From positions 1-6,432 of the forward strand of contig CAMPAF010000178.1 of NCBI GenBank assembly GCA_946631535.1: a DNA stretch of 6,432 bases. The letters are read 5' to 3'. Source of the stretch: an uncultured Verrucomicrobiota bacterium. GTDB lineage: Bacteria; Verrucomicrobiota; Kiritimatiellia; RFP12; UBA1067. A program made the translations under genes and the position numbers. Numbering within the stretch: the first letter of the stretch is position 1; each line of letters opens with the position of its first letter. Positions 1 through 6,432 of the stretch are shown here, piece after piece. The notes under the pieces are model-generated. The model saw nothing but the letters and a program-made list of their open reading frames with translations, was not told where the DNA came from and searched no databases.

Positions 1-732
1 GCACGCCTCGCCGTTCACGAACGCGGCGGAGAACGCGTTCTGGACGGGAATCGGCGTCAGCGGACGCTTCGCCGTGCCGGTAATCAGGTCGATAGACTCC
101 GGTTTCTTGCAGGGAATCAGCAGCCGGTCGCGGTCGGGATCAAGCAGCATGCCGCCGTGCGCCTGCGCGGGAGATTGGTAGGCTGCCTTGAGCGCGGGCT
201 TGTCGCCCGACACGTCGAACACGGCGATCTCGCCGCTGCCGCGGTTGGCGGTGTAGAGAAGACCGTCCGCGCCGAAGGCGAGCGTGCGCGGCACGGACAG
301 TCCCGCCGTTCCGTAGACGCCGCCCTTTCCGTCGGAGAGACGGTAGCGGAACAGCCGGTTCGCGTTCTGCCCGAACGCGCTGCACACGTAAAGGTAACCG
401 CCGTTGATCGCCAACGCCTCTGGACGCGCCGGCACGGACGCCAGTACGCCCAGCAACCTGCCATCCGGCGAGTACTTCAGAACCGCGCCGTCCGCGCCGC
501 CGCGTGAATCGCCGACATAGACGATTCCGTCCGCCGCGGCAATGCTGTGCGGTCCTTTCAGATCCGCGCCGCGCGCGAGCCAAGTTCCCTTCTTGACCCA
601 CCGGCTGTCGTCCGTCACGCGCCACTCCTCCACGCAGGACTTCTCGCGGACGACCAGCACGCGCGTTTCGGAAAACACGGAACAGGCGGCGCTGACGCCG
701 ACCGCACAAACAAGGAATCCAATCGCTTTCAT
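1..732 (-). CDS. Secreted NHL/SMP-30-like beta-propeller protein, 3' end outside window
   Basis: The first 244 codons are present and the frame is open at the left edge. The ATG at 732 is the only credible start: an in-frame TAA lies ten codons upstream with no GTG or TTG between. There is no Shine-Dalgarno sequence. Residues 1-21 form a signal peptide (MK, then a hydrophobic stretch); cleavage after VSA or FS is possible, and C17 does not sit in a good lipobox. After it come at least four propeller blades of about 40 residues, at about 60-97, 102-143, 147-187 and 190-230. Each shows a proline- or glycine-led start, a hydrophobic-Ala strand and a G-x-hydrophobic-Y strand, as in SIAAADGIVYVGDS, ALAINGGYLYVCSA and TLAFGADGLLYTANRG. 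This fits NHL-repeat or SMP-30/lactonase-like propellers. Catalysis cannot be judged because the metal-ligand set is incomplete here. It may act on sugar products or serve as a binding scaffold (inference). Confidence 0.7.
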   Translation of the reverse strand, partial: MKAIGFLVCAVGVSAACSVFSETRVLVVREKSCVEEWRVTDDSRWVKKGTWLARGADLKGPHSIAAADGIVYVGDSRGGADGAVLKYSPDGRLLGVLASVPARPEALAINGGYLYVCSAFGQNANRLFRYRLSDGKGGVYGTAGLSVPRTLAFGADGLLYTANRGSGEIAVFDVSGDKPALKAAYQSPAQAHGGMLLDPDRDRLLIPCKKPESIDLITGTAKRPLTPIPVQNAFSAAFVNGEAC

Positions 733-738
733 GGCGAC

Positions 739-769
739 AGTATACCAAAATCTCGCGGATTATTGTCAT
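739..769 (-). promoter_or_regulatory. Possible sigma70-type promoter of the propeller gene
   Basis: On the minus strand ATGACA (769-764, 5 of 6 to the -35 consensus) is followed after 19 bases by TATACT (744-739, 5 of 6 to the -10 consensus). The predicted first transcribed base is at or next to 732, the A of the ATG, which would give a leaderless message. The 19-base spacer is longer than the ideal 17. The match may be chance in an AT-rich stretch. Confidence 0.35.
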
Positions 770-807
770 TGTTTGAGCATAAAATCAGGGGCACTACAAC
801 GACAATA
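761..807 (-). repeat. 12-base inverted repeat upstream of the propeller gene
   Basis: Arms are 761-772 (tattgtcattgt on the plus strand) and 796-807 (acaacgacaata), 23 bases apart. They are complementary at 11 of 12 positions as DNA. In a minus-strand transcript the odd pair becomes G-U, so the stem is continuous. The arm centres are 35 bp apart. It overlaps the putative -35 element, so it could be an operator for a dimeric or tetrameric regulator, or an RNA stem. No regulator gene is in the window. Confidence 0.5.
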
Positions 808-823
808 TCTCTATGAATGCCCC
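788..823 (-). repeat. 6-base GC-rich inverted repeat interleaved with the 761-807 repeat
   Basis: ggggca at 788-793 pairs with tgcccc at 818-823, with 24 bases between. Each of its arms lies outside or within the loop of the 761-807 repeat in alternating order, which is the topology of an H-type pseudoknot. On the minus strand the 3' arm is followed by TGATTTTATG, so a weak terminator is another reading. A 6-bp match of this kind is common by chance. Confidence 0.3.
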
Positions 824-879
824 CATGAAGAGTTAATACCCTTATCCCCTCTTGGCGGCGGCAGAGCCGCGCAAGCCTG

Positions 880-3339
880 CTACTTCTCCGTGAGAATCCT
901 AGTCGCGCCCTTCGGAATGTCAAGAGTGCGGCGTGTGCCGTCGCGGAGCGTCACCGTGAGCGGCTTGTCCGTCACGTTCTGCACCGCCACGTAGCCTTCC
1001 GCCGCGATCACATTTCCGGCGCGACAGTCGAGATAGCAATGGACGCCAGCCGTCTTCGCCGCCGCATGCAGCAGTTCGTGGAACAGCTGCCCCGGCCCGA
1101 GAAAGATGCCGTACCCCGGCCCGTCCGCGTTTTTCCGCGCCACAAGCGCAGGTTTCTCCGGCAGGTCGCGATAGGTGGCCCACACTTCGTCGTCCTCCGC
1201 TAGGATGGGCGCGAAGAGCGGCGCGGCTCCCTTCCGCAGACCGCCGCCCCACTCCTTATGGAAGAGGCCCTTCGCGAGGCCGAGCTGCGTGGAACGCGCA
1301 AGAGGAGTCGCTGGCGACACACGTTCCACACGGAACCCGGTCGTCTCCGCGATGGTGTCCACGGACACTCCCTTTTCGGAAAGATAGCCCGGCACCCAAC
1401 ACCAGAGGAACGTCGCGTCAGGACGCGCGGCGCGCAAAGCAACGATCTTCGCGCGCTGATCCGCGTCTAGGTACGGTGTCATAGCAAAGACAAAGAGCTT
1501 TGCGCCAATCGGACGCGCCAGCACGTCGTTCAGGAAATACTGCCCGTACGGCGCGCCGCATCCGTCGAACACCGAGCGGCTCATGAGCGGTCCCATCGCG
1601 CGGGACGCGCCGCATGCGAGGTAGAGGAAGCTCCGCTCGTCCACGATGTCCGCAATTTCGGGCGAGTAGGGCTTCGTCCGCCTGAACATCGCCTCCTCCA
1701 TCGGCGCCAGCTCCGTGCGCAGCTTCCAGAGCTCGGGGTCGTTGTACCAGCCGCGCCCGAAAAGGTCCATCCACCAGTCGCCCAGTCCGCGCAGGATCTC
1801 GAACGAGACGTTGCGCCGCAGGATGTCGGGCGTCTGCTCCCTCGTCATGGGCAAGCCGCCCGAGCCGGCGACCGCCTTGTAGTCCCAGATGTCCTCGCGG
1901 TACGTGCGCGTGTCGTCCTCGTTGAACCAGAGGATGCCCGCGCGCGCCAGCGTCTCGGCGGCGCTCATCACGGGAATGGAGCCGGGCCACCTGCGGTTCG
2001 AGTAGGAGTACGGCGCGGAGAGCGCGTCCACGTTCTCCCGCCCATGCTCAATCAGCCACTCGAGCGCGTAGTGTCCTGTCGCTGCCGCGCCGGTCGAGAC
2101 CCCGCCCAGCTCCCACGAGTAGCCGTAGAAGAACATCGCGAGGGACTCCCCGTCGCTCCCGCGCCGTACCGCCGCGCCGAGCTCGGAGAGGAAACTCGCC
2201 ATCTCCTCCTGACGGAAGCGGTTGAACGCCACGATGCGGCGGTGCCGGACGGGATCGAGCAGACATCCTTCGGACGTGTCGCGCCGTGCCTCGGGCGACG
2301 GCACCTCGGCCGTCGCGGCGTCCGGTTCCCCTTCCTTCGCGAGCCACGCGCGGAACGCGTCGCGCACAGGATCCTCGTATCCGCCCAGCGACGCGCTCTG
2401 CGACTTCTCGTAGAACCACTCGCCAGAGTTCTGCCCGCTCACGTGGACGCCCGCGAAGTTGCGCGGGAACGTCTCGCGCAGGTGGCGCACGAGCTTCTCC
2501 AGATGCGCGCACGCGGCCTCGCGGTAGAGACGCGAAGAAACCGAGGACGAGTTCATCACGAAGCCGTCATCGAATTTCATCTTCACCTCCGGATGCCGCG
2601 CGAGGAACCACTGCGGCGCGTTCATCCCGACGCGCGGGAGGAGCAGTACGTCCGGATTGGCCTCGACAAGCCGCCGGCACGCCGCGTCAATCGCGCCCCA
2701 CTGCGGAAACTTCTCCGGCTCCACCCAGCCGTTCCCCGCGCCGAACGTCACGAGGCGCACACCCGCCTCGCCGGCGATGCGCGTGGTCGCCGCGAGCGTG
2801 TCGCCGTAGGGGAGCGGACACCTCTGCGCCTTGCCTTCCGCGTCAAACGCCACGACGGACGGATTGAAGAATGAACGGGCATGATCGGCGCGGATGGGGA
2901 TGGAGAGCCGGTAGGTCCGCCCCTTCGCGAGCGGCATCGGGCATGGCGCGGAGACGCCGCGCGGCGGATGCGGCGCGCCATCCGCCGCGCCCGCGAGCGA
3001 GATGGCCACCGGCTCAACCTTCCCCGTCTCCATGTCCTTCAGGCTAACATCGTGTATCCAGAACTGCGACGGGTCGGACGGGAACCCGATGCGCACCTCC
3101 GCCCGCGCCGCGTCAAACGGCGCGACGAACGGCAGCGTGAACGTGTACTCGCGCAGTTCGGCGATGAAGGCGATGGACGGCCCGGCCCCGTAGAACGCGC
3201 GCGGCGGAATCGGCTTGCCGTCCACGAACAGCCTCGGCCCACCCGCCGTCTGCCGCACGCGCACGGAGATCGGCCGGACATCTTCTGCCGCGGCTACCAC
3301 CAACACCGCTGCGACAGCAATCCCCAGAAGGCTTCTCAC
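880..3339 (-). CDS. Secreted GH42-like (clan GH-A) glycoside hydrolase, beta-galactosidase-like
   Basis: An 819-residue protein with a GTG start and TAG stop. Residues 1-18 are a signal peptide ending AAA before E19. About 20-150 form a beta-sandwich (LFVDGKPIPPRAFYG near its start). About 170-540 look like a TIM barrel: PRVGMNAPQW (P235-W244), HVSGQNSGEWFY with E307, MFFYGYSWEL (M402-L411), TGHYALEWL (from T421), APYSYSNRR (from A442) and ILWFNEDDTRTY with E474. E307 and E474 are the best candidates for acid/base and nucleophile; their 167-residue spacing is close to that of E141 and E312 in the Thermus A4 GH42 beta-galactosidase (from memory). About 585-655 resemble the GH42 trimerisation (glutamine-amidotransferase-like) domain, and about 755-819 a closing beta-sandwich (YVAVQNVTDKPLTVTL). 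It likely cleaves glycosidic bonds with retention, outside the cytoplasm. Substrate unknown; beta-galactosidase is only the family default. Residue 306 is Gly where GH-A enzymes usually have Asn. Confidence 0.8.
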   Translation of the reverse strand: MRSLLGIAVAAVLVVAAAEDVRPISVRVRQTAGGPRLFVDGKPIPPRAFYGAGPSIAFIAELREYTFTLPFVAPFDAARAEVRIGFPSDPSQFWIHDVSLKDMETGKVEPVAISLAGAADGAPHPPRGVSAPCPMPLAKGRTYRLSIPIRADHARSFFNPSVVAFDAEGKAQRCPLPYGDTLAATTRIAGEAGVRLVTFGAGNGWVEPEKFPQWGAIDAACRRLVEANPDVLLLPRVGMNAPQWFLARHPEVKMKFDDGFVMNSSSVSSRLYREAACAHLEKLVRHLRETFPRNFAGVHVSGQNSGEWFYEKSQSASLGGYEDPVRDAFRAWLAKEGEPDAATAEVPSPEARRDTSEGCLLDPVRHRRIVAFNRFRQEEMASFLSELGAAVRRGSDGESLAMFFYGYSWELGGVSTGAAATGHYALEWLIEHGRENVDALSAPYSYSNRRWPGSIPVMSAAETLARAGILWFNEDDTRTYREDIWDYKAVAGSGGLPMTREQTPDILRRNVSFEILRGLGDWWMDLFGRGWYNDPELWKLRTELAPMEEAMFRRTKPYSPEIADIVDERSFLYLACGASRAMGPLMSRSVFDGCGAPYGQYFLNDVLARPIGAKLFVFAMTPYLDADQRAKIVALRAARPDATFLWCWVPGYLSEKGVSVDTIAETTGFRVERVSPATPLARSTQLGLAKGLFHKEWGGGLRKGAAPLFAPILAEDDEVWATYRDLPEKPALVARKNADGPGYGIFLGPGQLFHELLHAAAKTAGVHCYLDCRAGNVIAAEGYVAVQNVTDKPLTVTLRDGTRRTLDIPKGATRILTEK

Positions 3340-3346
3340 TTGTCAG

Positions 3347-3351
3347 CTCCT
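3347..3351 (-). promoter_or_regulatory. Ribosome binding site of the GH42-like hydrolase
   Basis: AGGAG on the minus strand, 7 bases before the GTG at 3339. It lies inside the 13-base gap after the preceding stop, so the two genes are probably translated from one message. It supports the GTG start, which is also the codon that opens a clean signal peptide. Confidence 0.8.
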
Positions 3352-3352
3352 G

Positions 3353-5836
3353 TCAGCGGAAAATGATCGTCATGCCGACCGTCTTATAGTTCACCACAAT
3401 GGTGGAGGTGCCGTCGCCGTTGGCGACGATGTCCAGCGTTCCGCGCCAGTTCTGGAACGGGGCCGGATTGGACAGCACCATCTGCGACTTCAACGCTTCC
3501 GCCTTTGTCGTATCCAGCGTCACGAGGCCCACCGTCCACTGCACGTCGGGCGGTTCCGTCGCCGTGCCGAAGTCCACCGTCACGGGCAGCGTCGCCTGGT
3601 TGGGTGCAAGAGCGACCGGGGCCATCGTCTCCTTCACGTTGACGAGGCCGTACTTCAGAAGACCGGCGTCCGCAGACATGCCGTCCACCTTCAGCGCGGC
3701 GTTGTTCGTGAACGTGATCGCGAGGCCGTCGAAGGCATTCGTCGCGAGCGGCTTGACGAAGCCGCCCATCGCGGTGAGCGGGTTCGCGCCGGCCGTCGGC
3801 GTCGCGTATTGCGACGCGCCGCCGAACGTCAGCGGGCCGCCGAGCGCGAGCGTGCCGCCGCCCTCCTTCACGAGGTTGCCGTTCACGTTGAGCGGACGCC
3901 AGATCGCGAGCGTCAGCCCGTTCGTCACGTGCATCCGCCCGATGTTGCCGATGGCGATGCCGCGGTTCCAGCCGTCCGTGAACGTCACGTCGTTCAGCGG
4001 GAAGAGGTCGGAATACTGGTCCAGATACAGCGCGTCCCACGCGAACTCGTCGCGCGCACCGCCCAAGTTTCGCTCGTCCGAGACGAACAGGCACACGCGC
4101 TGTTCCCAGTTCGGCACGACGATTCCAAGATTGGCGTATTTCGTCGTGTTGTCAGCAGTCGACACCTTCACCTTGCCGGTAAAATTCGTGTTGCAGGCCG
4201 CGAACTCAACGAATCCTTTGTCGCTCTTGTAATTGCTCGCGTAATTGATTGTCTGAACCGTCATGTCGCCGCCGCCCGTCAGTTCGGACTCGAGGCGGAT
4301 CACGGTCCGGGCCCCATACGACTGAAGCGTATTCACAAAGCCGGCAGGCACACGAATCGTGCCCCGCACATTGTAGCAATTACATGCGGTGCCGTTCTCG
4401 TCCTTCCGCACGGGTCCAGCCGGATCGCCGGCGTTGATAGATGCGTTGACGCCGCCGGCTCGCCACTCGAAATCGTCGCAGACAAAGCCGTATTGCGAAC
4501 CGAACACAAAGATCTGGGCACTCGTCAGCAGCAGCAGCCTTCCGGGAAATTCATAGAGACCGCTACCGGATGGCGTGTAGATGGTCTTTGAACTGCTGTA
4601 GCCGCTTGCCGGGTCTTCCGTCGGGTAGGACTCATTGCTCCAGAAGTAATCCGTTCCGCCATCGGTCAACGTGGGGAAGGACAAGCCGCTGCGCGAATTC
4701 GTCTCGCCGACAGTCGTGTGCGCCACGCAAGTCACCAGCACGAGAGATTTGCCGCCGTCGACGTCGTTGCGCCACCGAAGCGAAGACGACGCCATGTTCG
4801 CGTCAGAAGGGAGACGGAACAACTCGTCCAACTCCCCGTTCCAGCCCCCTCTTCGGACGACCTCAGGCTCCAGGCGGATCAGTATCTTGTCGTCAGCTTC
4901 CGCAGGTGCCACGTAGCCGTTGAAGACCAGCCGGTTGCCGCTCCCTTGCGTGGGCGTATGAAGCATCACGTATGCCCACCCCGTCACCTCAAGGCTGTTG
5001 GTCACCGTTAGGCGAGGGGTTGTGGAACTCAGCTTCGATCCGTCGAGGAACAGCCGCGTTTCCTTCTCCGTCACGCGCAAGCCTCCCACGGACAACCCAT
5101 TTGCTGACGTCACGCACAGACTGGCACTCTGCTTCGGAAGCGCGACAGTACCGGCCAAGTGATCGGACGTGACATGAAAGCCATAAGACCCCGTAGCCTC
5201 GGCGTTTGACGGATGACCGGCCAAGAGAACGCCATGAAACTCGGACAGGTTCCCCTGCAACTTGTACCATGTCGGCTTGTTCAAATAGTAAATCGCCAGA
5301 CAACTGGACGAGTCGCCCTTGATGTCCATGCCGAATGGCTGCTGATTGATGCTGCTGAGATTGCTTCGCAGGCAGGTCGGCTGGGCTTCCGTTCCATAGA
5401 CGGTCATCGTTCCGGAGAGCGGCGTCTTGATGGCGGTATAGGAGATGTACGCGTTTGGCAACATGCGCAAGTCGGGGAATGTAAAGTCATACGTGCCGTT
5501 CAGGTGCCAGAGGTAACCGGCGATGACGAGCGTGCGGCCCTTGAACGTCTGGCAATCGGGATCGATCGCCAACTGCGCCGTCACGTCTGAATTCTGATGC
5601 GGAGTGCCCAGGCACCAGCCGGCCTTCACGTAGTAGTTCGTATCGGCATGTGGCGCCTGCCGATCGCTCCAGTGCGCAGACAGGAAGAACGACTGGTTGC
5701 TAGCACCCGTGTTGTCACTTGCATTCATCGTCACGTAGCCGGTCGAGGCGTCGAAGGTGTCCGGCAGGTCGCCGTAGCCCCACGCGAGGCCGGCGACGCC
5801 CACCAATACCAATCCAAATCTCCTCATTTCATCCAT
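3353..5836 (-). CDS. Secreted beta-strand-rich repeat protein, autotransporter-passenger-like
   Basis: This 827-residue protein starts at the ATG at 5836, chosen for its AGGAG site 9 bases upstream. Residues 1-20 form a signal peptide (two Arg after Met4, a hydrophobic core, cleavage likely after LAWG). The rest is rich in Gly, Thr, Asn and Ser with short alternating hydrophobic strands, as in beta-solenoid or passenger domains. Two similar modules are visible: a WS motif at W56 followed by F98-K-G-R, and WS at W399 followed by F430-P-G-R. Each is followed by strands of the type NFTGKVKV (F552). Residues 652-667 (NGNLVKEGGGTLALGG) resemble the PATR passenger repeat (TIGR02601/PF12951). I see no C-terminal outer-membrane barrel, PEP-CTERM or other anchor; the chain ends in a strand VGMTIIFR. 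Eleven Cys all lie between C75 and about residue 582. Binding to polysaccharide or a surface role is inference from its place between two hydrolase genes. Confidence 0.75.
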   Translation of the reverse strand: MDEMRRFGLVLVGVAGLAWGYGDLPDTFDASTGYVTMNASDNTGASNQSFFLSAHWSDRQAPHADTNYYVKAGWCLGTPHQNSDVTAQLAIDPDCQTFKGRTLVIAGYLWHLNGTYDFTFPDLRMLPNAYISYTAIKTPLSGTMTVYGTEAQPTCLRSNLSSINQQPFGMDIKGDSSSCLAIYYLNKPTWYKLQGNLSEFHGVLLAGHPSNAEATGSYGFHVTSDHLAGTVALPKQSASLCVTSANGLSVGGLRVTEKETRLFLDGSKLSSTTPRLTVTNSLEVTGWAYVMLHTPTQGSGNRLVFNGYVAPAEADDKILIRLEPEVVRRGGWNGELDELFRLPSDANMASSSLRWRNDVDGGKSLVLVTCVAHTTVGETNSRSGLSFPTLTDGGTDYFWSNESYPTEDPASGYSSSKTIYTPSGSGLYEFPGRLLLLTSAQIFVFGSQYGFVCDDFEWRAGGVNASINAGDPAGPVRKDENGTACNCYNVRGTIRVPAGFVNTLQSYGARTVIRLESELTGGGDMTVQTINYASNYKSDKGFVEFAACNTNFTGKVKVSTADNTTKYANLGIVVPNWEQRVCLFVSDERNLGGARDEFAWDALYLDQYSDLFPLNDVTFTDGWNRGIAIGNIGRMHVTNGLTLAIWRPLNVNGNLVKEGGGTLALGGPLTFGGASQYATPTAGANPLTAMGGFVKPLATNAFDGLAITFTNNAALKVDGMSADAGLLKYGLVNVKETMAPVALAPNQATLPVTVDFGTATEPPDVQWTVGLVTLDTTKAEALKSQMVLSNPAPFQNWRGTLDIVANGDGTSTIVVNYKTVGMTIIFR

Positions 5837-5845
5837 CTTTTCACT

Positions 5846-5850
5846 CTCCT
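5846..5850 (-). promoter_or_regulatory. Ribosome binding site of the beta-strand repeat protein
   Basis: AGGAG on the minus strand lies 9 bases before the ATG at 5836. It decides the start: the in-frame ATG at 5827 would be 18 bases away, and the open frame that continues upstream to about 6370 overlaps the preceding gene and has no comparable site. Confidence 0.8.
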
Positions 5851-5865
5851 TTTCCTGTTCAAAGC

Positions 5866-6432
5866 TCACTTCATGACGATCCGCCAGCTGCGGGCGGGCA
5901 GGATGCCGGCGACGGCGATGTCGGGAGTGGCGAGGTCGTAGACCTGCTCCTTGCGCGACCAGTTGCAGAGGACGGCCGCCACGCGACCGTCCTTGGCGCG
6001 CCAGACGGAATGGAGTATGACGGGATGAGACGGATGGCGCACCACGCGCGCCTTCTCGGGCTTCGTGTAGATGCCGCGGATGAACAGCTCCACGGGCTGG
6101 CGCGCGCACAAGAGCCTGCCGGGCGAGCACATCGTGCCGTCGTAGAGGAAGTCGAGGTTCGCGTGGTAGAACTTTGCCGTGTCCACCGTGAACTTGAAGT
6201 TGCCGGCGTAGCGCGGGTCGTCGAAGTGGCTCATCAGCAGCTGGTGCACCATCGGCTGCATGCCCATCGCCACGCCGCGCGCGAACTCGAGCACGTACTG
6301 GTCGGGGTAGAGCTCCTCCCACGGCATCTCGCTTGGCCAGCGGTCGCGGTCGGGCCACGTCGGGTCCCACGGCGGGATGCCGTCGATCACAGCGTAGCTG
6401 CCGTAGACGGCCATCGCGCCGTGGTACACGGC
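5866..6432 (-). CDS. C-terminal part of a probable glycoside-hydrolase-like protein (DUF6259-like), 5' end outside window
   Basis: The last 188 residues and a TGA stop are present; the frame stays open to the right edge, so the start and most of the protein are missing. The visible part opens with a segment rich in aromatic and acidic residues (YGSYAVIDGIPPWD, then PWEELYPDQYVLEFARG). This reads like the end of a TIM-barrel domain, where the chain is described as having a given body of water or land residue pattern in no known enzyme, so no active-site residue can be assigned. The last 60 or so residues (from about VILHSVWRAKDGRVAAVLCNW to ILPARSWRIVMK) look like a small beta-sandwich that closes many glycoside hydrolases. 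I associate this arrangement with DUF6259-type proteins of PVC bacteria, from memory only. It is the first gene of the visible operon, with the next start 29 bases downstream. It could equally be another uncharacterised GH-A-like family. That it is a real gene is near certain; the family is not. Confidence 0.6.
   Translation of the reverse strand, partial: AVYHGAMAVYGSYAVIDGIPPWDPTWPDRDRWPSEMPWEELYPDQYVLEFARGVAMGMQPMVHQLLMSHFDDPRYAGNFKFTVDTAKFYHANLDFLYDGTMCSPGRLLCARQPVELFIRGIYTKPEKARVVRHPSHPVILHSVWRAKDGRVAAVLCNWSRKEQVYDLATPDIAVAGILPARSWRIVMK

Larger units (their letters stand above)
733..879. other. Intergenic spacer, AT-richer than the flanking genes
   Basis: This 147-base spacer separates the hydrolase stop from the start of the propeller gene. 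It contains no credible coding frame. It holds the promoter-like element and the two interleaved inverted repeats listed separately. Near the hydrolase stop there is also a small GC hairpin at 858-870 (5-bp arms, 3-base loop) without a following T-run on the minus strand. Confidence 0.8.

Noticed and set aside
140..769. Minus-strand open frame of 209 codons covering the propeller gene
   Set aside because: A different frame from the propeller gene; Arg/Gly-rich with no fold-like pattern, whereas the frame from 732 gives a signal peptide and regular blades.
858..870. GC hairpin just after the hydrolase stop as an intrinsic terminator
   Set aside because: Only 5 bp of stem and no T-run follows on the minus strand; a terminator cannot be supported.
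2044..2874. Plus-strand open frame (276 codons)
   Set aside because: Antisense to the catalytic barrel of the GH42-like gene, with low-complexity Arg/Glu/Ala composition typical of GC-rich shadows.
3215..4591. Long plus-strand open frame (458 codons)
   Set aside because: Antisense shadow of two real minus-strand genes; the translation is Arg/His/Val-rich with no recognisable domain.
5837..6370. Open frame upstream of and in frame with the beta-strand protein gene, which would add 178 residues
   Set aside because: It lies on top of the well-formed preceding gene in another frame, its translation is Arg/Ala/Pro-rich as expected from a GC-rich shadow, and the signal peptide and AGGAG site place the start at 5836.
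1..6432. Mobile elements, CRISPR array, tRNA or rRNA genes
   Set aside because: No transposase-like protein, no regularly spaced direct repeats and no cloverleaf or rRNA-like segments were seen.

Overview
The window is GC-rich and carries a single block of four genes, all on the minus strand. In order of transcription they are: the 3' end of a probable glycoside-hydrolase-like gene (6432 to 5866); an 827-residue secreted, beta-strand-rich repeat protein (5836 to 3353); an 819-residue secreted GH42-like hydrolase (3339 to 880); and the first 244 codons of a secreted beta-propeller protein (732 to the window edge). I see no RNA genes, insertion sequences, CRISPR arrays or attachment sites.

The best guess for the source is a bacterium of the PVC group, most likely Verrucomicrobiota/Kiritimatiellae or a relative. 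This rests on the GC-rich composition, the pairing of uncharacterised GH-A-type hydrolases with autotransporter-like beta-repeat proteins, and the motif set of the hydrolase, which resembles poorly studied proteins I associate with that group. This is recognition from memory, not a database result.

The first three genes are tightly packed. There are 29 bases between the first and second and 13 between the second and third, and each downstream start has an AGGAG ribosome binding site. They are very likely one operon whose promoter lies beyond the right edge. The fourth gene sits 147 bases further on, behind an AT-richer spacer. That spacer holds a long inverted repeat, a second interleaved inverted repeat (together a possible H-type pseudoknot) and a promoter-like element that would start transcription at the ATG. 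The fourth gene has no Shine-Dalgarno sequence, so it may be controlled separately.

All three genes with a visible 5' end encode a signal peptide, so this looks like an export-directed carbohydrate locus: two hydrolase-like enzymes, a large surface or extracellular beta-strand protein and a propeller protein. No sulfatase, transporter or regulator is visible, so the substrate cannot be named.

The points most worth checking are the interleaved repeats before the last gene, the Gly-Glu (instead of Asn-Glu) at the predicted acid/base site of the GH42-like enzyme, and the apparent internal duplication of the beta-strand protein.
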